A stretch of 64,000 bases of DNA from Verrucomicrobiia bacterium (GCA_022072455.1 JAJVHY010000020.1:124001-188000), one strand, 5' to 3'; shown: positions 7,877 through 14,893, counted from the first letter of the stretch. A program made the numbers and translations. The notes: a model not told the origin generated them from the letters alone.

Positions 7877-9394
7877 ATGAATCTATTTGAAAATCGACCG
7901 TTCAAAACTAGGAACGCGGAAGAGTTCGAACTGAATCAGGTACTTGACCTTTTCGTGGATCCGGCCGAAGGAGCTCGAAACCCCTTTGAGTTTGAGAATG
8001 TCATTGTCAAAGGACGCCAAGGCTCCGGTAAGACAATGTACTTGAGAGCCAATCTTGCATACCATTCTTATTCCATTGTCCCTTCGCTCTTGGGTGGCCA
8101 ACCCCCAACCTTGCCGGTCCTCCTTCGACTGAGCGATTTTCAACACATCAGAAACCCAGAAGAAATTTACCGAGAGGTTGTCATCAGCATTGTTGATGAA
8201 CTGGCCAACAGTTTTCTTCAACTGCTCAATGCTCAACGAGTGGCGCAACTTCACTTGGGCATGCAATCGTTGCCTGCGAACCTATTGGACGTAGGGAAGA
8301 TTGCGGCGGCGAGACGCGCCCTCGTCTTGCTCCGTGCGGATGAGTATGAAGAAACGATCACGCGTGAGTTGGGAACTACGGCGGCGATCAAGTGCAAGCC
8401 GATAGAGTTGGCCGGAAAACTCAAGACCGAAGGCGTTCTGGGTGTCAAGAAAAAGGCTAAACCCGGCGTTGCAGACATCCGCGATGCGTTCAACTTTTTG
8501 CTGGGTAATAGCGGAGGAAGCATATTGCTTCTTATTGATGAAGCCGGTCAGTTGGACGAGTCATTCTTCAGGACAAATGCTGGCAGCTCGCTTTTTGAAA
8601 CCCTGATGAACCAATTGCGGACGCAAGAGTACATTCGCACGAAGATCGCCGTATATCCTCACTCGTATTCTGACACTCTTACGGAAACAAGGTATGGCGA
8701 CCTGCTCCTTCTCACCGACCCTATTCGAAGCGATGTTGGTTACAAACGGTTTCGGGGAAAGACGTTGAACATCATACAAAACTATCTATCAGTCTCGGCC
8801 GGGGAGCCGACTGTCGCTTCACAGATTTTCGATACCGACGGTTCGCCGGACGGAGTTGGGGATTGCTTAGAGCAGATCATCTACGGATCCGATGGCAACA
8901 TTCGGAGATTGATGCTCATCTTGGATCTGGCAATGGAGATTGCACATGCCGAGCACGGGGGCAAAGGCAGGGTAACGATAGCAAACGCATTCGGTGCGCT
9001 AGTCCGCCAATCGGAAGCGATGGAGATTCTATTTTCCGAGGAAGAGTTGGGCTTCTTGGAAGACGTAGTCAAATTGTGTAAGAGTCGCTCTTGCTATAAA
9101 TTCCAATTCCCTAAGATGACACCTTTGCTGACCAAGTACTGTGAGAAATCAAACGAGCACAACATTCTCAAAGTGAATGAGATTGGAACTGGTCGTCGGC
9201 CAACTACGTATGAATTTGATTATGCCTTCTGCATCCATCGTGACATCCCGACGCATTGCATACCGGGGACGGAACGAGTGGATAAGAATCGCTCGTTTCA
9301 AACGGGTGCTTGGATTACAAGGAAGACGAATATTTCCAAAGACCTGGCAGCCAGAGCTAAGCCTGTTGCGAAGCAGGAAGGGGTGAATGTCTGA
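7877..9394 (+). CDS. Orc1/Cdc6-like AAA+ ATPase, putative defence component
   Basis: A 505-residue P-loop ATPase. I chose the ATG at 7877 because conserved-looking sequence starts there; the frame runs further upstream without such sequence. Walker A is GRQGSGKT (46-53), preceded by the NPFEFENVIVKG stretch typical of bacterial Orc/Cdc6-like ATPases. Walker B is LLLIDEAG (217-224). A sensor-2-like GSDGNIRRLM sits at 337-346, and the C-terminal 120 residues could be a winged helix. Related ATPases often serve as the sensing or motor subunit in antiphage systems, though that is family context and not proof. The stop abuts the next ATG with no gap, so the pair is cotranscribed and coupled. Base use is more A+T-rich than in flanking core genes. 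Confidence 0.7.
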   Translation: MNLFENRPFKTRNAEEFELNQVLDLFVDPAEGARNPFEFENVIVKGRQGSGKTMYLRANLAYHSYSIVPSLLGGQPPTLPVLLRLSDFQHIRNPEEIYREVVISIVDELANSFLQLLNAQRVAQLHLGMQSLPANLLDVGKIAAARRALVLLRADEYEETITRELGTTAAIKCKPIELAGKLKTEGVLGVKKKAKPGVADIRDAFNFLLGNSGGSILLLIDEAGQLDESFFRTNAGSSLFETLMNQLRTQEYIRTKIAVYPHSYSDTLTETRYGDLLLLTDPIRSDVGYKRFRGKTLNIIQNYLSVSAGEPTVASQIFDTDGSPDGVGDCLEQIIYGSDGNIRRLMLILDLAMEIAHAEHGGKGRVTIANAFGALVRQSEAMEILFSEEELGFLEDVVKLCKSRSCYKFQFPKMTPLLTKYCEKSNEHNILKVNEIGTGRRPTTYEFDYAFCIHRDIPTHCIPGTERVDKNRSFQTGAWITRKTNISKDLAARAKPVAKQEGVNV

Positions 9395-10399
9395 ATGAAA
9401 GACGGCAGAAAGGAACATGACAGTTCAGAATTTAAGCCTTTGCCACTTCGAATTCCGCAATCAATAACCGATCCAATTCAGACTTACGAGACTGCGATCG
9501 ATTTGGCACGGCTAGACGATACCCTTGGATGGCGCATGCTTGAAAAGCGGGCGCGAGCTTCTGCCACCAGTGCTCTCATAAGCTGGAGAGAAGAGGCATC
9601 GAAGACACCGCCATTGCAATGGGATCAGGTTCCTCAACGTATCGATGAGGCATTTGAGCGTCTAGCACCGCGAATTGCTCTCGCGCTTGTTGGAGTCGAG
9701 TCGAGAAAACCAGTCTTCAGCAATCAGAGGGCTGTATTTGATGAGTTGACAAACATAGGTAAATGGGAACGTTCCGGAGTTGTTTCCCTCGTAGAACTAC
9801 CTAACACGTTTGGCTATATATACCAGGGTCTACACGGTGCGTTGTGTCTTGATACGGAACAACTAGATTTGGCTTTAGCGCTTGCAGATCTCAAAACAAG
9901 TAACTCGTACTCTGAGGGTACCGAAAGCTTGTGGCAGATACATGAGCTCATAGGGTGGCCCCAGGCACTTGGCGGCAACTGCACACATGCTTGGAAGTAT
10001 CTTTCGGCTCGTGCGAAGCAATGGACATGGCTCAGTGAAATATTCGGTGGCGAGCAGCAGTACCGTGTGGGACTTTCTGCATATTACATGGCACTAAGTG
10101 TGCATGAGCTTGCAGCGTTTGTGGCTGGAGGAAACGGCGAAACGCTCAAGAGTGAACAGCAGAATGTAAGAATGGATGTGCCGCTTTCTTTCTTCGAAGA
10201 GGGAGAGGAAATCAATAGAAGGGCAGTTGCTCTGTTACTTAGAAACGACGTCGAACGCCTTTGGGTGCCATTTGGGCTAAAGCGCGATGATATAAGACGT
10301 TATTGGCCACACTGGACGCGGTGGTGTTTGAGTTGGATTAACGGAGTGTATCATTACCCGTACGTAAGAACTTTCCCATTCGGCAAATTGTTTGCCTAA
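9395..10399 (+). CDS. Unknown 334-residue partner of the AAA+ ATPase
   Basis: The ATG follows the ATPase TGA directly (TGAATG), so its translation depends on the upstream gene. The protein is soluble and predicted mostly helical, with many Trp residues (for example SLWQIHELIGWPQ, KQWTWLSEIFGG, YWPHWTRWCLSWING). No signal peptide, membrane helix or known nuclease, protease, NADase or cyclase motif is visible. Short repeated patterns of Leu/Ala-rich helices (residues 150-180 and 225-245) could be TPR- or HEPN-like, but I cannot assign a fold. Its only clue is the fixed partner; an effector or adaptor role in a two-gene defence system is inference. Confidence 0.7.
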   Translation: MKDGRKEHDSSEFKPLPLRIPQSITDPIQTYETAIDLARLDDTLGWRMLEKRARASATSALISWREEASKTPPLQWDQVPQRIDEAFERLAPRIALALVGVESRKPVFSNQRAVFDELTNIGKWERSGVVSLVELPNTFGYIYQGLHGALCLDTEQLDLALALADLKTSNSYSEGTESLWQIHELIGWPQALGGNCTHAWKYLSARAKQWTWLSEIFGGEQQYRVGLSAYYMALSVHELAAFVAGGNGETLKSEQQNVRMDVPLSFFEEGEEINRRAVALLLRNDVERLWVPFGLKRDDIRRYWPHWTRWCLSWINGVYHYPYVRTFPFGKLFA

Positions 10400-10829
10400 G
10401 CCTACCTACCGGCGAATAGCGCTGGCCATCCTTCCACCGCCGAGCCTAACAAAATTCTATCAGACTTCACGGAGCGCCACCGGAATGCCTCGCGTTTTGC
10501 ATTACGAGCGCGCAGCGCCACGAATCCGGGGCCACACTAAAAAGGATACGACTCAGGAAATTGGCAGCCATAGGCCAAAGAAAGCGACAAACGACGAGCG
10601 GTATGCGGGCCGCGCCCCCACCGCCCTATAGGACGGTGGGGGGCGGCTCGCACTGCTCGGAGGTTTCAACTCACCGGCGAATTATCCTCTTACCTGCTCT
10701 GCTTGTGGTGTCAACGTGATGGCGATGGGTGTCAATCCGCAGGTGGGAGACCAGTGCCGTCACGAGTTTGACCCAAGAGAGTAGCGCATCCGCATTGTAT
10801 GCTAAGGTGATAATTTAGCCATGTAATTA
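10400..10829. other. Non-coding stretch after the ATPase operon
   Basis: About 430 bases without a supported gene. A 79-codon frame at 10392-10631 has no recognisable features and overlaps the end of the preceding gene. The segment contains the strong hairpin at 10611-10646 and ends in A+T-rich sequence just before the promoter at 10830. This looks like the junction between two modules of the island. Confidence 0.4.
10611..10646. terminator. Strong G+C hairpin, possible terminator
   Basis: An imperfect inverted repeat pairs CGCGCCCCCACCGCCC with GGACGGTGGGGGGCGG around a short TATA loop, about 14 of 16 positions matched. It lies about 210 bp after the ATPase operon. There is no following T run, so factor-independent termination is uncertain. 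Confidence 0.4.
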
Positions 10830-10858
10830 TTGACAGAATATTGTAAACCTTGTAATAT
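10830..10858 (+). promoter_or_regulatory. Near-consensus sigma-70 promoter
   Basis: TTGACA (10830-10835) and TAATAT (10853-10858) are exactly 17 bp apart in A+T-rich DNA. Transcription should start near 10865, only about three bases before the ATG at 10868, which implies a leaderless or almost leaderless mRNA for the next gene. Confidence 0.65.
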
Positions 10859-10867
10859 ATAGTCACT

Positions 10868-11461
10868 ATGAAAAGTAAAAGTATTACACTGTCGAAAGCA
10901 GGTAATTCATCACCGACTAGTCTCACTCAAGTCGGGGTATCGCTACTGAACTACGCAAAGGAAGCTGAGTTCACAGCCCGCCGTGGGGCGGTGGACGACT
11001 TGTTTCCTTTTATCTACCAGGCGTCGAAGCGAATGAGCGCTCGGGCAATTTGCCGGTGGTTACTCGACGCTCATAAAGTCAAGTTAAGTGCGGCCACCAT
11101 TGCCAAGGCGCTACGGGAGGAAGAGCGTTACTGGCGTGAATTGTATGAAAGCATCCGTCCGGCGGCGCGAATGCTGACGGCGCACCTTGATGCCCCGGAG
11201 TACCTTGGTCAGAAATTCGATCTCCGGACAGTGCTGCTGTGGTCGAAAGCGGATTTCGATTTTTTCAAGCCGAAGGATCCGCAGCTCGAAGGTGACAATA
11301 AAGATGCCTGGATGGAGCAACTCTGGGCATTCGAGGCAGGGATTCGGCTTCTGGGCGAACGCTGGTATGTTTTGGATCGGGAGACGCGCGAGCGATGTCT
11401 TGAGTCCGCGTACCGGGCTTTGACGAACGAGTTGAAGCCGGTAGAAACCAAGAAGAGGTAG
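10868..11461 (+). CDS. Unknown 197-residue protein with a helix-turn-helix-like region
   Basis: The ATG at 10868 lies directly behind a near-consensus promoter with no room for a Shine-Dalgarno site. Residues about 55-85 (MSARAICRWLLDAHKVKLS followed by AATIAKAL) have the spacing of a helix-turn-helix as found in plasmid and recombinase proteins. The rest is helical and rich in Trp, Arg and Glu. It stands just upstream of the Rep gene, so a copy-number or replication-control role for the mobile element is plausible. I do not recognise the family. Confidence 0.6.
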   Translation: MKSKSITLSKAGNSSPTSLTQVGVSLLNYAKEAEFTARRGAVDDLFPFIYQASKRMSARAICRWLLDAHKVKLSAATIAKALREEERYWRELYESIRPAARMLTAHLDAPEYLGQKFDLRTVLLWSKADFDFFKPKDPQLEGDNKDAWMEQLWAFEAGIRLLGERWYVLDRETRERCLESAYRALTNELKPVETKKR

Positions 11462-11504
11462 ATGAAGACGAAGGCCGACGACCTTGCGAACGCGGATTTG
11501 AGAA

Positions 11505-12263
11505 ATGAGCCAACCCTCCCGCAAATCGCTCACCGCGGCGACGTGGAACGTCGAACTTTTGGCGGCGACCGGTCAGGCGTGTTTCTGGACTTTCACGTTC
11601 TGGAGTCAGCAGTGCTACAAAATTTTGTCAAAGCAGTTTGCACGGTTTCAGGAGCAACTGGTGCACAAGCACGGCGCATACGGTTTCCGGGTTTGGGAAG
11701 CGCACGAGGAGGCCGGCTTGCACGTGCATACGGTGATGGTGGCCGATGTCGAGTACATGCCCAACCCGATGGGGCCGGAGTACGGGTCGTATTCGGAGCA
11801 GATCGAGGAGTGCGCGCTTGACACGTTGGTGGGCATCTATCATTGCGCCGGCAAGGTGAGTCCGAATTTTCAGTACCCGGTCAAGCGCATCAAGGCGGAG
11901 TGCGTGAAGCAGTTTCACGACGACCAGTGGACGATCAACGCGCGGCGCTGGGGAACGTTCGGCAATTTTCCTGGGCGGCAACGGGTCCGGGACATCTATG
12001 TAACGGGCCCGGAGTCAGAGTGTTACCAAGCGGCACTGGCGCTGCGGGAGCCCGGCGAAAGCATCGACACGGTCGAGCGCATCGCGACGCATCTGTTTTT
12101 GGATTACTTGAGGTCGACAGAGCCGGCGGAAGTATGTCGCCGGCTTGTAGAAGTGGAAGGAGGTGAAATGGAATATGAGTATGATGACGAATTCTGTCGG
12201 GCGTTTGAGAGTGGAAGTGGAACTCCGCGGAGCCAAACTGATTCAGACGGGCCGGGCTTCTAA
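11505..12263 (+). CDS. rep: HUH-type rolling-circle replication initiator (Rep)
   Basis: A 252-residue protein. FWTFTFW at 27-33 fits Rep motif 1, and GLHVHTVM at 71-78 contains the metal-binding HUH pair (H73, H75), preceded by FRVWEAHEEAG as in plasmid and filamentous-phage initiators, where the text before HUH reads (E)xHxxGxxHxH. ARRWGTFGNFPG at 146-157 matches the RxWG segment common in such Reps. I could not assign the catalytic tyrosine with certainty; the YHCAGK region (112-117) is one candidate. These proteins nick one strand at an origin and prime rolling-circle replication. The gene overlaps the next one by about 90 bases, typical of compact replication modules. Confidence 0.65.
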   Translation: MSQPSRKSLTAATWNVELLAATGQACFWTFTFWSQQCYKILSKQFARFQEQLVHKHGAYGFRVWEAHEEAGLHVHTVMVADVEYMPNPMGPEYGSYSEQIEECALDTLVGIYHCAGKVSPNFQYPVKRIKAECVKQFHDDQWTINARRWGTFGNFPGRQRVRDIYVTGPESECYQAALALREPGESIDTVERIATHLFLDYLRSTEPAEVCRRLVEVEGGEMEYEYDDEFCRAFESGSGTPRSQTDSDGPGF

Positions 12264-12534
12264 GAGCAACGACCGTTTGCGCGAGGAATGGATCCGGGTG
12301 GCCATGAACTGTGAAACACTCGACGGCGAAGGCCGGGCGTTGATTGGCAACCTCCGGTTGGACGGCGAGAGTGATGAGCAGAAGCGGGCCGAGGGCGTCA
12401 AGCACGAGGCGCTGTTGCGCGAGCTCGCGAAGCGTGGCGGTCACGTAGTGTTGTACTGCACATCGGCGGCCTGGAAGGGCGGCATGCAAAAACTAAACGT
12501 CACTGAATATGACGTAATTGAAGACGGGAATTAA
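12175..12534 (+). CDS. Small unknown protein, possible ssDNA-binding protein
   Basis: About 119 residues starting at the ATG at 12175, 11 bases after a strong AAGGAGG at 12157-12163; ATGs at 12181 and 12184 and a GTG at 12163 are alternatives. It overlaps the end of rep in another frame. The sequence is mixed alpha/beta with a Gly/Arg-rich start (RLRVEVELRGAKLI) and a basic centre. In inoviruses and rolling-circle plasmids the gene after rep often encodes a single-strand DNA-binding protein of similar size, so that role is suggested by position only; no OB-fold signature is clear. Confidence 0.55.
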   Translation: MSMMTNSVGRLRVEVELRGAKLIQTGRASKSNDRLREEWIRVAMNCETLDGEGRALIGNLRLDGESDEQKRAEGVKHEALLRELAKRGGHVVLYCTSAAWKGGMQKLNVTEYDVIEDGN

Positions 12535-12571
12535 TTTTCCGCGTTAACGGTGGCTTAGATCCACGAAAAAA

Positions 12572-12603
12572 GCGGGAGGCTGGTAGACATACCAGCCTCC
12601 CGC
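12572..12603. terminator. 14-bp-stem terminator hairpin, copy 1
   Basis: GCGGGAGGCTGGTA and its exact complement TACCAGCCTCCCGC enclose a GACA loop. Six A residues precede it, giving a U-tract for minus-strand transcripts; on the plus strand no T run follows. A nearly identical copy lies at 12920-12951. Confidence 0.6.
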
Positions 12604-12628
12604 TCCAATAACAAAGGAGGTTGAAGTT

Positions 12629-12883
12629 ATGAAAAAGATTTATGACCGCGATCAGATTTTCGACGAGGAGCGGCGCTCGGATTTTCTCTGGTGTCTGCAT
12701 TGCGAGCGCACCTATAACCGTGGGGCGTACCGGCTGGTCGACGGTCTCCAAATGTGTCCCTATCCTGACTGCGACGGAGATACCGTCCTCGATGGCTGGG
12801 ATTGGGAGCAGGTCCGAGAAGCAAACCCCGATTACCCGCTGATTCCGGAAGAAGGAAAGCAGTATCCTCTGTATCCGAAATAG
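12629..12883 (+). CDS. Small zinc-ribbon protein
   Basis: An 84-residue protein behind an excellent ribosome binding site (AAAGGAGG, 12613-12620). It has two cysteine pairs, CLHC (22-25) and CPYPDC (43-48), a likely Zn ribbon, and is acidic with a Tyr/Pro-rich tail (YPLIPEEGKQYPLYPK). The gene is framed by two copies of the same hairpin, so it is transcribed and terminated as a unit. Function is unknown; small zinc-ribbon proteins of mobile elements are often anti-host or regulatory factors. Confidence 0.65.
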   Translation: MKKIYDRDQIFDEERRSDFLWCLHCERTYNRGAYRLVDGLQMCPYPDCDGDTVLDGWDWEQVREANPDYPLIPEEGKQYPLYPK

Positions 12884-12919
12884 ATGCTTTAATGGCGCTC
12901 TGATCCACGGACAAAAAAA

Positions 12920-12951
12920 GCGGGAGGCTGGTAGACGTACCAGCCTCCCGC
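12920..12951. terminator. 14-bp-stem terminator hairpin, copy 2
   Basis: Identical to the hairpin at 12572-12603 except for one loop base (GACG for GACA), with the same preceding GATCCACG and A run. It separates the end of the zinc-ribbon gene from the converging minus-strand nuclease gene. The poly-A on its left makes it a good terminator for that minus-strand gene. Confidence 0.65.
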
Positions 12952-12958
12952 TTGCTGT

Positions 12959-13723
12959 TTAATACCCGAGCGCTTCTTTGAGAATCCGCAGTGTCATACC
13001 CCCGAGAAGCCATTTGGGTTCGCACCAGACACCGCGCCAACCCATGACAGTGGCCGCATTGCGCTTGGCGTGTTCATTGCGGATTTGCCCGCCGTAGTTG
13101 TGACCGCCAAGGATGAGCTTGCGCTCGCCGGTGGTCTTGTTGGTGACGTAGAAGCCGAAGATGCCGCCATCGACTTCGAGATACACCTTCTTGTCGGGGA
13201 ACGCATAGTCGAACCGCCAGCGGCGGACGGGATGAAAGCGGAATTCAGGATAGCAGCGGTCTTTGATTCCGACCTTTTTGAAGTATTCAAGGACGTAGTC
13301 AGTATTCCATTTGATCCGGACGCGGTTCTGCGATTCCGGCGCAGTAGAAGCGGGAGTGACTTCGGTTGACAGTGAGGATGGCAAGGAAGCGTTCCCATTC
13401 GCCTTTGCGGTCGTGGAAGTGGTCGTGGTGGGTGCGACAGAGGGTGACGCCGTTGGACAAGACGCGCCGGAGATCGGGGCGCTGGCGGCGGCTTTGGATG
13501 TGGTGCGCGTCGAGGTTCGTTTGCGCGCCGCAGTGCGGGACTTGGCAGGTGTAGTCGTCGCGGCGGAGGACGGCTTGTTTCCATTTTTCGTCGGTTGTGA
13601 ATTGCATGCTGGATTCTCCTTGAATTGCGGGTTGAGGGTGTCGGGATACTCGTCGAGATGCTCGTCACGGTAGAACAAGCGCCCTGTGGGTTCTTCAACA
13701 CTGATTTGATGATGATGGTTCAT
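12959..13723 (-). CDS. PD-(D/E)XK-type phage-like endonuclease (start uncertain)
   Basis: The frame is open for 254 codons, but only the last ~120 residues look like a conserved domain. FRFHPVRRWRFDYAFPDKK and VYLEVDGGIFG give the FD...(E)xDGG core of a nuclease family common in phages, followed by GHNYGG and the GWRGVWCEP strand. There is no ATG between the first codon and this domain; the middle of the frame is Thr/Ser/Ala-rich and overlaps the HNH gene out of phase. Translation may begin at a TTG near 13384, or the first ~43 residues (MNHHHQISVEEPTGRLFYRD...) may be a separate small gene. The domain is well supported; the extent is not. Confidence 0.5.
   Translation of the reverse strand: MNHHHQISVEEPTGRLFYRDEHLDEYPDTLNPQFKENPACNSQPTKNGNKPSSAATTTPAKSRTAARKRTSTRTTSKAAASAPISGASCPTASPSVAPTTTTSTTAKANGNASLPSSLSTEVTPASTAPESQNRVRIKWNTDYVLEYFKKVGIKDRCYPEFRFHPVRRWRFDYAFPDKKVYLEVDGGIFGFYVTNKTTGERKLILGGHNYGGQIRNEHAKRNAATVMGWRGVWCEPKWLLGGMTLRILKEALGY
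13299..13607 (-). CDS. HNH endonuclease
   Basis: A 102-residue protein. Start ATG at 13607 follows an AAGGAG eight bases upstream. The HNH core is complete: a CQVPHC pair (21-26), the catalytic AHHI (34-37), then the Asn and LCRTHHDHFHD (57-67), a zinc-stabilised ββα-metal nuclease as found in phages, mobile elements and McrA-type enzymes. The gene lies inside a longer open frame used by the downstream nuclease, and its C-terminus overlaps that domain's first codons. Likely role: DNA processing or self-spread of the element. Confidence 0.75.
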   Translation of the reverse strand: MQFTTDEKWKQAVLRRDDYTCQVPHCGAQTNLDAHHIQSRRQRPDLRRVLSNGVTLCRTHHDHFHDRKGEWERFLAILTVNRSHSRFYCAGIAEPRPDQMEY

Positions 13724-14232
13724 GTCGTTCTTTCTATCCGTTGTTCAATGGGTGTTAATTCACCTGACGGACGCCTGAGTCCGTCACGCAGGGTCGCGGT
13801 AGGAAGCGGGTCGTCTCGATTCCGTTAAGCCGCGAGGTCAAGGAGGAACGAAAGTCACGCAGTGACCGCGCGGCGGCGAACCCTTCAGGGTCGCTTTCGT
13901 AGTGTCCTTGACACCCTTGCCCCGAAGGGGTCGAGCACCACCGGAAATTGGTCGTGTCAATTTCTGAGGAGCGCAGAGGCCTCTGCGTATGCTGGGGCGT
14001 CCGTGAGAGCCCATCCGGCTCTGGAGGATTCCATTGAGCGACGCAGCGGTCGTGTCGCGAGTCGAGCGTGGGCCGTAAGGTCGTTAAGGTGGAGGGCGGA
14101 AGAGAAAGGTGCGGAGTGCTCGGACAGAAACATGGTACGTCGGGGCGGAGAATGGTCGTTGATTACCCCAGAGCATGTTTAGTTGATTCCTGGAGATGTA
14201 ATGTGGTAGTTCTTTACCCCGTGGCGTGGGAG
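13724..14232. other. Hairpin-rich non-coding right end of the island
   Basis: About 500 bases with no supported gene; the 106-codon plus frame at 13862-14182 is Arg/Ser-rich and has no family features. Five hairpins lie within 225 bp: TGACGGAC/GTCCGTCA (13765-13786), GTCAC/GTGAC (13854-13866), GCGA-CCCT/AGGG-TCGC (13876-13894), CCCTT/AAGGG (13913-13929) and a 16-bp perfect palindrome CGCAGAGGCCTCTGCG (13972-13987). Such clusters are found at rolling-circle origins and in structured RNAs. A replacement promoter for the tRNA may be TTGATT (14183-14188) with TAGTTC (14207-14212). Confidence 0.5.
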
Positions 14233-14309
14233 GGACGATTAGCTCAGTTGGCTAGAGCGCTTCCTTGACATGGAAGAGGTCACAGGTTCGAGTCCTGTAT
14301 CGTCCACCA
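14233..14309 (+). tRNA. tRNA-Val (anticodon GAC)
   Basis: A complete 77-nt cloverleaf: acceptor GGACGAT/ATCGTCC, D arm GCTC/GAGC, anticodon stem CTTCC/GGAAG with loop TTGACAT, T arm ACAGG-TTCGAGT-CCTGT, discriminator A and an encoded CCA. The anticodon GAC reads GUC/GUU valine codons. Its first 32 bases are duplicated at 7250, which marks it as the island's insertion site. Confidence 0.95.
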
Positions 14310-14398
14310 TTTTTCGCCGCAGGCGATAAATGCGCGCCGAAGCCTGTCATCTGGCGGAGGCGGGCTTTGACCCCAAACAATCAAAGGAATAAATCATC

Positions 14399-14893
14399 AT
14401 GGCACTCAAAGTTGGCGATAAAGCTCCAGACTTCACCCTGCCCTCGAAACAGGCAGACGGAATCAAGCTGATCAAACTCAGCGACAATTTCGGCAAACAA
14501 AACACCCTGATTCTCTTCGTCCCGATGGCGTTCACGGGCGTCTGCACGAAAGAATTCTGCGAAGTCAGCGCCGGTCTCGGCCAGTACACCTCGCTCAACG
14601 CCGCCGTCCTCGGCATCAGCGGCGACAATCCGTTCGCCCAAGAACAATGGGCGCAGAAGGAAAAGATCACCCTGCCCTTGCTGTCCGACTACGACCACAA
14701 GGTCACGTCTGCTTACGGTTGCGCCTACGACAGCTTCCTGCCGGCAAAAAACCTCACGATGGGTGGGGTGCCGAAGCGCAGCGCGTTCGTTGTAGACAAG
14801 ACCGGCGTGATCCGTTACGCGCAGGTCAACGAAAGCCCCGGCGACTTGCCGAACTTCGACGCGATCAAGGCCTGTCTCGCGCAGTTGAAGTAA
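14399..14893 (+). CDS. Peroxiredoxin (AhpC/TSA family)
   Basis: A 164-residue thiol peroxidase that reduces hydrogen peroxide and organic hydroperoxides in the cytoplasm. The peroxidatic cysteine is C49 in [15 protein letters not shown], the PxxxTxxC motif; the nearby C54 might act as a resolving cysteine. Length, the [10 protein letters not shown] start and the [15 protein letters not shown] strand match the AhpE/Bcp-type subgroup. It is a single-gene unit, ended by a strong terminator, and is the first native gene to the right of the island. Confidence 0.9.
   Translation: MALKVGDKAPDFTLPSKQADGIKLIKLSDNFGKQNTLILFVPMAFTGVCTKEFCEVSAGLGQYTSLNAAVLGISGDNPFAQEQWAQKEKITLPLLSDYDHKVTSAYGCAYDSFLPAKNLTMGGVPKRSAFVVDKTGVIRYAQVNESPGDLPNFDAIKACLAQLK

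Larger units (their letters stand above)
7250..14264. mobile_element. tRNA-Val-bounded genomic island, about 7 kb
   Basis: The first 32 bases of the intact tRNA-Val gene (14233-14264) are repeated exactly at 7250-7281, and the copy diverges inside the anticodon arm. Everything between the copies is accessory: an ATPase gene pair, a HUH Rep gene, small unknown genes, an HNH and a PD-(D/E)XK nuclease, and hairpin-rich non-coding DNA. Base and codon use is visibly more A+T-rich in 7.8-10.9 kb than in neighbouring metabolic genes. No tyrosine or serine recombinase is visible inside, so the element either uses a host recombinase, uses its Rep for mobility, or has lost its integrase. The boundaries are read from the repeat; the mechanism is inference. 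Confidence 0.7.

Noticed and set aside
10392-10631. 79-codon frame after the ATPase partner gene
   Set aside because: Overlaps the upstream gene's end, contains no family features, and lacks a ribosome binding site.
11462-11821. 119-codon frame just before and across rep
   Set aside because: Starts right after the upstream stop with a passable ribosome binding site, but its body is a shadow of rep, whose HUH motif is in another frame.
13862-14182. 106-codon plus-strand frame in the island's right end
   Set aside because: It runs through the hairpin cluster and has no recognisable sequence; treated as chance.
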